Shown here: piece by piece, positions 47,010 through 58,829 of the stretch
How the letters are laid out: every line of letters starts with the position of its first letter
Numbering within the stretch: position 1 is the first letter of the stretch
Source of the DNA: Undaria pinnatifida
Lineage: Eukaryota; Sar; Phaeophyceae; Laminariales; Alariaceae
Direction: 5' to 3'
Assembly (NCBI GenBank): GCA_012845835.1
Contig: JABAKD010000028.1
Coordinates: 4,957,090 to 5,021,089 of the forward strand
DNA: 64,000 nucleotides
Notes under the pieces: generated by a model
The model's database searches: none
What the model was told of the DNA's origin: nothing
Seen by the model: only the letters and a program-made list of their open reading frames with translations
Position numbers and translations under genes: made by a program

Positions 47010-49475
47010 TTAAAAATCATGTAACGTACAAAGACGTATCCACTCATCACTCAGCAGTCTACCATGCCCGGGTGCTTGACCTTCCCTTTCGATACAGTTC
47101 CAAACTCCTTCAGTGACCAACCACCAATACTTCTCACGTACAATCGGGTCATGCACTCTTTTAATAGTCGGCTTTATTGTTGAGTTTTTGAAAAATGTTT
47201 TGCGGAAATTGTGGAGTTTGTTCCGCAAACGTTCCTTGGCATAACCATGTCTAATCATGTCCGTCATCAACTTAGCTGCTGCTACTTGGAAGGAATGGAT
47301 TTCCGAGCACCTAATTGCAAATCGACAATGGAGGGTCGCATACAAACACTTTTTTGATGATCGTGTTTCAACGTGGGGGTATCTACGGTACTGCTTCAGT
47401 GTCTCCATGTGGTCCCGCTTATCATACATTCGAATTTGCGACACTCCAGGAGTACTTTGAAGAATTTCCATAATATCCAGGAAATGCACTATTTGCCCTC
47501 TTTGCTCCTTGGTGATAGATACAGGGTTCGCACCCTGTTCACCCTCGTCATCCAGGATGTGTTTTGGATATATTCCACCATACACCCCCCCCTCCCCTCC
47601 TTCCCGCTTAATAATTTGTTCAAATGTAGGACCTTTCTTACTTGGTAAGCCTGGTGCTACCGTAAGTATGCCATCTATGAATCTCTTAGTGTTACTACCG
47701 TACTGTTCAATAAACTCTAAAGGGTAAAGAGGTTCTATGTTGTTTCTCGTATCGATCAAATATCTATTTATCATAGTTTTTAGGAAATTGAGTTCATGCA
47801 TGAACGCAAAATCGTTTGCTACATCGGGTGCGGGTGCAGTGCCCATGAATATGCCCGATGATTGCTTATATACCGCTTCTCCAAATTGTACAAACCCTTC
47901 GTCTAATACGAAATTAATCCATTCACACAGTTTAGCTTGACCAACATTAAATTCCCTTTTGTTGTTGGCCGTTTCATTAGTATTTACAGGAGGGTTGAGA
48001 GACCAGTGTATTATGTTGATCTTCTGTTCCCTTTCATCATTTTTGAACCCATACTTAATGTACATCGATTTGGAACCGTCTTTTGCTTCTTGGTACGTGA
48101 ATACCAAGTCCAGTAACTCGCCCATGATACGTTTAAGACGTTTGACCGGAATGTTAGTGTACATGGCTACAAAATCAAAAGTTTCCAGGTGGTGAGGCAG
48201 TCCGTTTTTTGCCATCGCTGCTTTGTGGTCCAAATCTTTCATATCATCTACTACCTCAGCCCCACCTGACGTAATCCAACACTTACTTGTTTGCAACCAA
48301 ATCGATACGAATACATTCTTCACGCCACAAGGCATTTAGTACTGGTCTGATGCCAACGAATACGGCATTTACTATCTTAGCTACGCCTTCTGTGGGTGTG
48401 CCACAACACGCTGTGATACCCCGGAAAGCTGGGATCGCTTTGTGTAATTTGGGCATAAGATATCTAACCGGTATCTGCGTAGAGTACCTTTTGACATACT
48501 TGTGTTTGTGTGGATTTTGAGGGTCTTGGATTTTGACCATGACCATCGGTATCGGTAAATGTTCCTTCAGCAAATATGTTATTTCCCTCGTCGTAATTTT
48601 TTCTATGAGGTCTGGGAACAATTCACTCTCAACTCGTGTATATCCTGGAACACTTTGGTGATAACGACACTTTTATGCGCCTGTTCGAATGCGTGTCTGG
48701 CTGCCGAAATGTCGATGTTGCCTGTTACTGGAGACCAGGGCTACGGTAGGGGGGGTACCCACGTTTTCACTAGTAGTGTGATTGAGCCAGTCGCACGAGT
48801 GACTCTGTACCTCGCGGATGAAAATGGTTTAGGCAGCACTAGTTTTGGAGCAGCTTCTAGATTACCTTTGCATTGCGGATTGATTTTGTCAATATATAAC
48901 ATGAAGAAAACGTAAGATCGCAAAATAACAAAGGGGTTACTCGCACGAGTGACCCCTAGCCACTGAAGTTTAAGGCCCAAAAAGGGACCCCCCTACCGTA
49001 GCCTGGGTCTGGACGTGTTTCAGCAGCATCTTCTGCGTATTCTAAACACTTACGTATTTCTTCAAATAGCGTGTTCCTCCAGTCTAAAGTATCCACGTAG
49101 TTGATTGCTAAGTTGCTGCAGATCTCGGCTACATGTTCCTCAATGGCCGTGACCAATTGCACATAAAATGGGGCTGTATGCTTCTTCGCATAATCTAATC
49201 TAAACCCGGCCTGCAATTTAAGTATGGCTTCAGCATCTTTCTGCTCAAGACACTCTGCATTCGTTGTTAATACACTAAGGAAACCATCCTTAATACATAC
49301 GGCATACTTAGACCATCTAGAAATCCCGCAAATTCACTGAAAATTCTGGTTGATGTAGCGTTTTACGGCGCTGGCATTGAGGAAGAAAGAATCCAAGGTC
49401 TGGGCATACTTGAAACATGGAATTGTTTCCGTAATACTCTCCCGAAACCCAACGCATACAGGGAGGGGGTATCCT
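47010..49475 (-). pseudogene. Penelope-like reverse transcriptase, decayed
   Basis: The C-terminal frame (47010-48335, 441 codons) carries reverse-transcriptase motifs in order: FDFVAMYTNIP (A), GIFMGTAPAPD (B), FIDGILTV at the place of motif C, and a thumb segment with HCRFAIRCS. The upstream frame (48283-48621) holds PVRYLMPKLHK and a GTPTEG segment typical of the fingers of Penelope-like enzymes. These frames are offset by one base near 48,290, and a second shift lies near 48,620. Further N-terminal coding continues to about 49,475, interrupted by a 277-bp insertion (48,733-49,009) and an in-frame TGA (49,334-49,336). The second Asp of the usual motif C pair is Gly. With at least four disruptions it is not functional as it stands. 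Confidence 0.8.
48733..49009. mobile_element. 277-bp inverted-repeat element inside the reverse transcriptase
   Basis: The ends are GACCAGGGCTACGGTAGGGG and, on the opposite strand, GACCCAGGCTACGGTAGGGG. TGGA at 48,729-48,732 is repeated at 49,010-49,013. Subtracting the element and one TGGA leaves the reverse-transcriptase frame continuous across the site, which supports these borders. The CTACGGTAG core of the inverted repeat is the same as in the element at 589-797, as are the GA start and the 4-bp duplication, so they are probably one family. Confidence 0.75.
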
Positions 49476-49540
49476 ACTTAATATATTGGCCCGCATCAGT
49501 AATCCGCGCAGGGGGGATATATATATATATATATATATAA

Positions 49541-50240
49541 TGTTTTACAGTGTCGGTGCCAACCAAGGTAAACTAATATATATATGTTGTGTATATACAT
49601 ATTTTTTCAAGGGGGGGGGGTCCAGAGAGGGTACACCTGTAACTCTTTTCAATGATCGGGTTGAGGATACACGATTTATCTTAAATTCAGGTTTTGGGGT
49701 GAGATATTCTGGTCCATATGGTGAATTCACGACAGAAAGTCCCCAGTCAGAGTAGGGAGGGGAGGGCGTACTCGTTCATGGCTTGCCTTGGTCATTTGAC
49801 CATTGACCACGCATCCCTTTCGAGACGGAGCACCGTTCCTACTCCTGATAGAGACACCTACAACATTTGGGCGCTCAGTCCGCTTCTTCCAAATATATAT
49901 CGTAGAAACTGTTTGCTTATCGTATCCCCGTCCTGTTTCGCCGTCAGCGGTCACCACCTAACTCCTAGAATAGCGGTCTTCTTCTCGCTACACTCTAGTC
50001 TACCAAACTCTTCTATGCCACATGCATCCAATTTCCTCATATCATCCTCTATCTAGCACATCCCGTTCCTCGTTGTATATTTCACATTCTCCTACACTAT
50101 GGTCAGAGCAGGGGGGGGGGGTAAACAACGCGGCTGAGGCCCAGAATGGCGTCGACAGGCTGGTAGACACGTTCTACGATATGGGTACCACATTTTAACC
50201 TGTATGGTTTAACGTGACGGGGGTTCTAAGAAAACTAAAT
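49541..50240. other. Interval without a supported gene
   Basis: Aligned to 15,620-16,330 of copy 1. Plus and minus frames near 49,720-50,050 are conserved but have no splice context. Confidence 0.35.
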
Positions 50241-50242
50241 CA

Positions 50243-50426
50243 CTAGTCTATAGCTACAGAGTGTCTCTTGTGTGGTAACACAATTTCCTCGTAGGCGAGA
50301 AAGGCCTGCACCGGTAACAATGCAACATCCTCAACTGTTCTGGGAGGCGAGCCAATGGCCTTGGCGAGGAGACATCTGCCAGCTGCGCGTCGCGCGAAGA
50401 GGAGGCGTTGCACAATCTGCAAGACT
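50243..50426 (-). CDS. Exon T (3' coding exon), copy 2
   Basis: Same acceptor, length (184 bases) and stop as 16335-16518. It encodes GRCLLAKAIGSPPRTVEDVA and LLPVQAFLAYEEIVLPHKRH. Partner exons are unknown. Confidence 0.42.
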
Positions 50427-51649
50427 CTGTGTCGCCAAAATTTGGCCACACTGCCCCAGGTATGTATCTTATACGGGTGAATCGTTGGCGCTAGAGCCCC
50501 TTGAGCCCTCCCCCCCGCCGTTTGGTGTCCTCAGGGCCATGAATGCACATTCCCCGAGAACCTGCTTTTTGTCGTCAGTACTCGGGAGGGTATACGGGTT
50601 CGGGCAAGGTTTCGGTCGGCGGCCGATCTAAGTATCGTGATTTCACCCTACTGTATATTTTAATGGGATTGATTGGTTTTCGTTGGGGATCCCTGACAGA
50701 CGTTTGCTCGAGCGTTCCCGCACAGCACTATCATAATTGTAACGGGCATACCCATACCATACCGGTGCATGGTGTTTTGATTGCGTGTGCTCAATAGCGT
50801 TGGGTTGGATACATGGATCGCGTAACAAGTTGGAGCCAATGTGTTTATCTAAAAATACCGATTAAGGTCGCGGCACGCCGACCTTGTAGTTGACCAAAGG
50901 AGGGTACTTTAGTATTTCACGCGCTTTTTAATTTCCGATTCTAGGCCAATCGTGCCAGTAACTCTGCGTCCCACCCAAAGAAACGAGTTACCAGGTATAG
51001 TCTAGTCTATACATTACATATACCAGGTATATTTTTGTCGCAGCGTACAAGCAATTCCATGGTTCGTATCGCGTACGTTTAAAGCCTATGTATACCTGGT
51101 AGGTAGTCACCCTCGAGAGTGGATCTAAGCAGCCGAACACAGGGGACGCGAACTACGATATAGCTATACCCCTTTTTGGCAAATGTGTTTCGTGAATGAC
51201 GGGGGCTCCTTAATCCAAAATCGACGGGGTTTGATTACTGGTTTTCAATCTGATTTGTTTTTTTTATACCGGTTTGGTCGTCTGGTTGCGGTTTCAGTTT
51301 GCTCGAACTACCAAGGGTTTGGTTGAGGCATCGTAGAGCTCCTCGCGTGTGAGGAGCCACAGAAGAAAAACGTGTGCACCTCTATCTACCGTAGCACGTA
51401 TGTCGTGACGGGGCTCCGCAACGAAGTGACCTCCCTGCCGTAGCCTCGCTCGGTCTTCTGTTTAAAACGTAAGTGAAACGCGCCATTAGGGCGACGAGTA
51501 GATAGGCGCCCCTCGTGCAATGCACGCACGAGTTGAACGAGGGGCAGACGCACCGTGCATCGCACCAATCCATGCATCACACACGGTAGAGGTACACCCA
51601 CCGTTGTCTTTTCCCCGTAACTCCTCCTTGCTTGAGGAGCTCCGTGAAT

Positions 51650-51735
51650 CACATACATACATACATACATACATACATACATACATACATACATACATAC
51701 ATACATAAATATATACATACATACATACACATTCA
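51650..51735. repeat. (CATA)n microsatellite, copy 2
   Basis: About 20 CATA units with minor interruptions. Confidence 0.9.
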
Positions 51736-52020
51736 AACATACTTACATACACACAGAGAGAGAGACTAGGGTTCGGTTTCTGTCCGTCCGAGGAACAGAC
51801 CCATCCATGTGGGCTATTAATAGGTGACTACAAATTGATTACTGGTACGAACCACAAATAGGTTTTGGAAGAAGGCTTGAGGTTGGGGAGTTGTCTACTC
51901 AGACAATTGTTTGGGCCCCCAGAAGTCGTACCTATACCGTAGCACGCCTGATTGGTTTTGCACACCGCACCCGTACATGGAAACACAGAGCACGGCAACG
52001 AACCGGTTTGTTAATGCTAC

Positions 52021-52180
52021 ATATCCGTCGACTGGGGCGTCGATCGATTGAACATCTGTTAGCGACAGGTGAACGCCGGTGTCATCGAACTCGTTTTTCT
52101 GGCGTCCATGTCGGATTTCGACAGCGTATCCGAAAAGAAAATGCGGAGTTTCTGCAGCTGTTTCATCGGAAGCGTCGTTT
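52021..52180 (-). CDS. Exon V, copy 2
   Basis: After the acceptor TGATCAG, one base and 53 codons (NDASDETAAETPHFLFGY, VEIRHGRQKNEFDDTGVHLS, DVQSIDAPVDGY) run to a possible donor GTAGCA. The frame stays open beyond it. An upstream donor (TACCTG/GTAAGT near 52,243) exists, but its phase does not fit directly, so an exon or signal is missing. Family unknown. The copy 1 equivalent is frameshifted. Confidence 0.42.
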
Positions 52181-53336
52181 CTGATCAATTCGTATACATT
52201 AGTCACGTGTCACGCTTCACACCCCGTGACAAAAACCGACTTACCAGGTACAACGTTTGAAAATAGACACAAGGTGCGCTCATCGTGCATTCATCGCCAT
52301 TTCTCTGGGGCACAGAAAACAGAATCTGCCGTACCACCGGCCTCCCACGGCGCCTAAGGTTGACCCAATGACGCCCACTAAATTCATTTCGCAAAAAACA
52401 CAAATGAAACACACCTTTAAGACGTTTGAAAGTGGGCACATCGTTCAAACCCCCTACTAAATTACTGAAACCACAGGCGAAGACATAAAGTCGGAACGCA
52501 GCTTGCCCCTACTACTACGGCAAGCATCATCCTACACTAACTCCAAGTACGTGTTTGCCACAAAAGTGGGTAGGGTAATATTTTCGCACCACGCACAGGG
52601 CGCCGTCGCTCATGCAACGTCACCACAAGCTGAGAAAACTGCATGGCGACTAACCCAGCAGCGGTGTAATATTCCTGGTACACAATACCCGCAATCAGCG
52701 ACCCTACGTAGGGTAAACCCAATCGCTGGACGGCACGGGGAGGGGCCCAATAGCTTCTGGTGCGACCCTCGGGGGGAGGGGGAGAGTGGGGGGTTCAGCA
52801 TATCGCGAGAACTGCTAACAACCGAAAGGAAGTCTCTTCTGGCCTGCATGGTGGAAACCCATCTCATGCGATAGGACATTGTTATGGGAATCGTACACGA
52901 CGGTAAAGCAAATATTTCGTCTCGCCTACACGAGCTGAAACCCAAGACATGGCGATTTGCAATGCTACCGTGTACCAGCGACCAAGACTACAGGTAGCGA
53001 GGGCGAGGGTGTCACGAAAGAGGTTACGCCACTCGCGCGATTGGTTCCGTACCCCACCGGTAATTCGGGCTTAAAAAACATTTTTCGTTTCCGGAGCGTA
53101 TCGGATAGACCCACAACTGTGCACGGCGTCAAACCGAAAATCACGAAAATTGAATAGACGTGATCCGTCTATGGCCTGATAGACTCCGGCTAAGCTTGGT
53201 AATGGTTTCCCTCTCCCTAATCTCCGACTGCAGCCTTGATTATAGTGCAAGGAAATCTTCAGGTGTACCTGGCTGAAACCCAACACATGCGTTATGACAC
53301 TGTTTCAGTCTACCCACCTACAAGCAACAGTCAAAA

Positions 53337-56300
53337 CTATCGCACTTGGCCGAACACGGCAGCCGCGTAGCCGTGAACAAACGAGCTCAGGGTCATGGGT
53401 GCATGTCGGCTGAGGTCTTCGAAAATGATGATTGTCTGGCCGGCCGACACAAGCCTTGACCGGATGCATAGGTCCTGTACACACATGATAAGGCCATGCA
53501 GACAGCATGGGCGACAGAGAGGCAGCGCACGAGGTCAGGGACGGAGGGGATAGCACACACGAGCTCAGGCGGGGAGTAGAAAACATACAAGTTGCTACAG
53601 AAGATCGGTATACTGTCCTTAATGGAGGGTGAACATGCAGCATAAGCTTGCCATCATGCTGTGTGCAGGTGATACAAGTATTGGCTGTTAATATTGACAC
53701 CGGTATTCAGAGAGGGTGGGGGTCTCGCTCTCCCGCTCCAATCCCAACCCACCCAGTCCCTCACACACTAATTTCAAATAGGTAGGACCTTTGTGTAGTT
53801 CTACCCTCAACCCCTGCCTACCTGTACCCACCGGCGTGGGAAACATATTCTCGAAAGTAGTACAGGATGATTTCCCCAGGCATTAAAAATTCAAGGCGCG
53901 CCCTCTATGCACTATGTAGCAGAATGCTTAAAGCATAACTAGACCCATTGGACGCTTCTTCTCACCGGCGTAGCGTCCATGTTTCTCTTGCAGTCGGCTT
54001 CGGCGATGTTGAGTAGGCAGTGCATCACCCAAAGAGACACTGCGGGGCCGTTGTTCCCCACCTCAAGCGTGGCCTGGATAAGGTAGTGGACAACGTGACT
54101 GGGCAGCCCTTGGCACGTGCAGAGGGAAGAGACCGCGCTGGGAACAAACAAAGGACAACAACACCACGCAACAACGATCGACGCTGAAGTGTAAGAATTT
54201 TGTATTGATTACACAGTTGGCAAATTGTGCTTTGTCTGCATGCCTTTTCTCGTCCATCAGCTGGTCATTAGATCGATTCCGTTCCTTGTTGTTTTCGCTT
54301 TGGTGTTATTTTTATTTTGTCGTTTTTGTCTCCTTCAAATAGATCGGTCGGTTCTCTGACTGCTGCTACTGATTAACGCAGGATGCCCACTCAGCACAGC
54401 GGAGGAGCATAAATGACCCCTGTTTTCACGGAAATTCAACACAGCTTGAGAAAAACAGCCTCTCTACTCTTATCTTCACGCCGCGCAGAAAACAAGCGCA
54501 AACCCGGGGTAGACCAGCGACGAACCGTTTCTCCAAACCAACTTCGCCGCTCTTACCTTCATGCTTCAGCGAAAACAATGGAAACCTCGGGGCACATAAT
54601 CGAAGCACGGGTATGTCCAAGAAATGCCGGTACATCATACTCAAGTCTATGCCAACACACGCGAATATATTATAGATATTTTTCGTTCTCGTCTTGCAGT
54701 CTGACAAAATTGTTCCCACCACATTCATTCATGGTCTCCGCCGTTGCAAGCAGACGATGACACAAAGCCCCAAATTTTTCTTTATTTTATACTATTTCAA
54801 GAAACTCATCTTTTCCGACGTCGAAGTGAAATGCCACCTGCAATCCGATGTCGACTACTCGTTACCATTCCAATACATGAGAATATAACCAAGGGAAAAC
54901 CGAGGAAGCAAGAAACCTATGCACAAAGGCAACCTACCAGGTATGTTTATTTGACCAAACACCTCAATTTCAACCCAGCCTCTCCTCTGCCTCTGTTTGT
55001 GCTGATATTTAATTTAGTAGTCTACCTGTAGGTCCTCACCTCGAGAAAATATCACCGTAGAGGGCTGACATAGTTTCGTCTTCCAACCAGGTGTGCGTGG
55101 CGGGAAATTGCTCTCGCAGCACATTCCACGAGTGGCCCAATCCCTGGACAAACGGTAGGCAAAAATATGTCTTTTTACGCCTGTACATAATCTTGAGGAG
55201 CTTAGGCTACCCCCCTGTCCGGAAAAAAGTACCCCGCGCCATTTCCACGTGTTGTGTATAGGTTTGTCTCCCAAAACGTGAATGTAATGTATTTGGGGCT
55301 TGCTGTGGAGTGCTCTACGCAGATAATCCATACCGTAGCCTTAGTCCACCACTCTATCGCGCAGTCTGGGGGGTAACCGATCACCACTCTCCACGAAAAA
55401 TGTAAGGACCGTTGGATACTTTCACATAGTCAAGAGATCCTCAATCAACGTCGGGGTACAAACAATATGTATAAACTACGGACCTTACATTTCCGCCCTT
55501 TTTGTCATTGGTCTGTTCAGTAAGGGGTTTTCGGGCATGCCCATGTCTTACACGCAACCTGTAGGCTTCCTTTGAAAAGGCCAACCTTTGTTGACGTGTA
55601 GCACCACAGTTTTATATAATCTTTCTCGATCAACAGCGTTCCACTACTATTCGGAAATAGATACAAAAAAATTTAAAATACACGTATAGTCTATACCCAT
55701 CTGAGGTGAATCTATTGTTTTTCCGAGGTTTTTTACACAAAACATCGTTTTTGAGTATAACTGAAGGTGCAACTCGACGAAAAAAACTCATGGGCTAGGT
55801 ATGAATTAAATATGAATACTGCGAAATAGAAAATGGCCTACCTGGTATTTTTTTTTTTCCCCGACGATTTCGGGTTAAGGAACCCCGTCATTCAAAAACG
55901 GTTTGGCCAAAAAAAGGTATACCTCTATCGTAGCAAGCCTCATGACCAAGTGCATCACGAACTTCAACGTTGGTCAATCATAAACACTCCCATAAATGGA
56001 AAAAACACACCAAGGAAAACAAAATACCTGCACCTGTTTCCGCCTGAACCAACGACACAACAATGTACCCTGTAAAGCTACCACACCGAACCCAAACGCA
56101 GGGGTCATGGGCTTACATGATCAAGTACATCACGAACTTCAACGTTGGTCACTCATAAACACTCCCATTTATAAAAAAAAACACCAAGGAAAAAAACAAT
56201 ACAACCGTACCTCTTTCCGCTTGATTTAACCGACAACACAATATACCTTGTAAAGCTACCACACGGAACCATATCGCAGGGGTCATGGGCTTACCTTCTG

Positions 56301-58825
56301 GAGCTGAATCGGCTGTCCTTTGATCGTGGATCGTTGTAGCCACGCTGGGGGAGATGCCCACCTCACGAAAACTCCGAGAGCAGCTTCCTTGTCGCCTCTC
56401 ATTCCACGATAGATGGCCAGCGCCGCGTGCTCAGAACCCTGCCAAGATGGAAAGAGTCAAATAGCACATTGAGGGTAAGTTATTTGCCATCGCACAATAT
56501 ACAACATGTCGTTCAACGTCGATCACATAAAAAAGCAAACATGCCCCTGAAAAAAAGAAAACCAACTGAAATCAAACAATGAAACCTATACATAAAATAT
56601 CCACTCAAATTTATACTACTTGTTTTGGGCTTACGACAACGCGCAGCACGATCTTTAACGCCTATAATTGATAGACATTCTGATAAAGAAGAACACCGAC
56701 GGAAACCAGAACGGAAATAATATGCTGTACATGCGGAGTCTTACTTAGCAAGTGTGTTGTTGTTGGAGACGGCGCTACGAATGCCATTGATGCTGTAGTG
56801 AACAGTTAGTGCATCACATGGACAAAAAAAGAGGCGGAAACCTCACGTTTACATATCCAGTGTTTGGGTACAGCTCCACCGCCTCCGTCAAAATCCACCG
56901 CACGGCTGCCCTCTCCGAAGCACAACACACCACCGTTATACCGTCCACGCTAGCTTCGATAACGCCCCTCCAACCCCGCTCCGGGATCTCCATCCTGTCG
57001 GATTCCATTAGATCCATCACTGCGAAAGACCTAGCAACGCTTGACCAGTTTACGGCATCCAATGGGGCAGCTACCGCCGCCTCGGGCGCCGGGGGAAGGG
57101 GTGCGATTGGGAGCGCCGGAGGACGTGGCGCAGCAGGAGACTCGAATCGCGGAAGAGCAGCAGGAATGATCAACCGTTGAAAATTAGGAATGATCATTGC
57201 CGGTACGATAGGAGGCTTCAGAACAATTGCACCTCCGAGTACAGCAGCCGCCGGGGGTTCCAACAGGGCTTCCGCAGGTAGAATCCTGAGCGGCGCGGCA
57301 ACAGGGTCCAGAAGCAGTGGTGCCAACGGTTGTTCCAACAGCAGTGCCGCAGGAAAGATCCCCAGCGGTGCAGCAGGCGGTCCCAACAGTAGCGCGGCGG
57401 CAGGAAAAATCAGTAGCGGAGCGGCAGGAAGGATCAGCAGCTGTGCAGCCGGTTGTTCCAAATGACGAGCATCAGGTAGGATCATGAGCAGAGCAGCTGG
57501 AGCCCCCAACAGCCGCGGTACGGCCGGTTGGTCCAATAGCAGCGGTGCAGCTGGAAGGATCATGCGCGGAGAAACAGCTGGGGGTCCCAATAGGAGCAGA
57601 GCATCACCGGCTGGAGGCCCCAGCGGTAGCGGAGCAGTACCGCGAGATCTCGCCTTCAGCAGATCAGTAAGTATTTCTAGCAGCGAAACAGCAAGAACTT
57701 CGAAGAGATGATGAGCGATACGCCGCAACAGGAGTCCAGCAAGAACGTTCAAGAGCTGAGCAGTAACAGGTGCCAGCCACGGCGCAACAATACGCCCCAC
57801 TAGGGGCACCGCAGAAAATATGATCAGCAGCGCAGTAGGTAGCGCCAACCTTTGAGCAGCAGCAGGGTTTTCCGGTGGAAGAATCTCGACTCCAAGCACA
57901 GCAGCCGCCGCCGCAGGCAAGAGGCTCAGGGGAGGCCATGGAGCCGCGGGCGTTTCAAGCAAAGTCAACACCACCGGGGAGGAAGCAGGGAGCAAGGCAA
58001 AGTTGGAATTCGCCATCGGTGACCAATGCGCCGCAGGAACTGTTTGATCTATAAGTGCCGGGGCTGCAGCGGAGTCCTCGATGAAGAGTGATTCTCGGAT
58101 TTCCACTGTCTCGTCCCGTCGACATCCTACAAATGGCAAGACCATCCAGATCATCAGTTGCGACCAAGCGTCCCGCAGTATCCAGAAGATGTCGGTGGTT
58201 AACCGTAAAATGCGGCGGCGACGACGGTTACTCCTGCTGTTCGGGTTGACAAGGCGGTAGCGGTAGCGACCGAATCTCCGGTGCCTCCTTCCGAAGAGCA
58301 GGGCCCGAATGTGGTGCGCGGTGATGATGTGGCACACGTAGAGAAGCGCGTTCCAGTAAGGCATCATGAACTGATTCGGTGGAGCAGCAGGCTCCCGATC
58401 AAACCTCGCCCACTCGAAGCCCTCATTTCCCGCTTGAGCGGCCTGGTGGAAAGCGAGCCCGGTTGGCACCTGGAGCGAGGCAGCAGCGGGGAAAAAACAA
58501 TACGTGCCTTAAAAACTATGAAAAGCTTGTCCTACAAAATGCGTGAGTGCGTTACCACATGGAACGTCAATGACTGGGGGGGGGGGGGAAGGGGAGGAAC
58601 AACACCCCACACTAAATTGAATACCGCGGGATTGTTAATAATATCAGCACTACTACTTATCTTCTCAGTGTCAGCGTCGGGCGAAACACCGCATGCCCAC
58701 CCCGTCGTAGAATGTGCAACTTCCAAGCAGCTTTCACTCCGAAAGCATGGGTATGCAGGCAGTGCGGTCGAGACGTCAAGAACTCGTGAAAGGGCACACG
58801 CCGCCAATTGGACACACGGCGCCAT
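53337..58825 (-). CDS. Gene P, copy 2: orphan 8-exon gene, 885 residues
   Basis: Exons are 58556-58825, 56847-58469, 56295-56438, 55484-55512, 55211-55388, 55040-55143, 53966-54137 and 53337-53474. All junctions are in phase and the total is 886 codons with TAG. Introns are about 70 to 900 bases; most donors are GTGAGN, GTAAGC or GTAACG, with weaker ones after exons 4 and 5. The protein starts MAPCVQLAACALSRVLD (weakly signal-like). Exon 2 has two hydrophobic stretches around a basic patch (RRHRRFGRYRYRL, SNRRRRRILRL, about residues 150-180), then a Leu-rich part and roughly residues 375-520 made of short imperfect repeats of the type PLLILPAAP. Exons 3-8 encode a different, compositionally normal domain (EIEWW-like WWTKATVWIICVEH, FPATHTWLEDETMSALY, GNNGPAVSLWVMHCLLN). 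A membrane role is conceivable, but no family is recognised. Confidence 0.7.
55687..55693. other. TAGTCTA, candidate excision footprint
   Basis: Copy 1 reads CACGTATATATCC at 22,887-22,899, while copy 2 reads CACGTATAGTCTATACCC. It lies in an intron of gene P. Confidence 0.5.
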
Positions 58826-58829
58826 AAAC

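Larger units (their letters stand above)
42244..49540 (-). mobile_element. 7.3-kb Penelope-like retroelement insertion
   Basis: The block is absent from copy 1, where the flanks (CAACCCCAAT and TTTTACAGTGTCGGTGCC) are nearly adjacent at 15,605-15,640. It contains a reverse transcriptase reading leftwards, a long non-coding part (42,244-47,000) with G-rich tracts and tandem repeats, and a (TA)n tract at its right edge. Its left border recurs internally near 42,716 and as a fragment at 38,752. I see no GIY-YIG endonuclease, and the reading frame is open only to about 49,475, so the 5' end may be truncated. Several insertions could be nested here. Confidence 0.75.

Noticed and set aside
48283..48621. 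Upstream reverse-transcriptase frame as a separate gene
   Set aside because: It continues the same polymerase domain and is offset by one base, so it is a frameshift in one gene.
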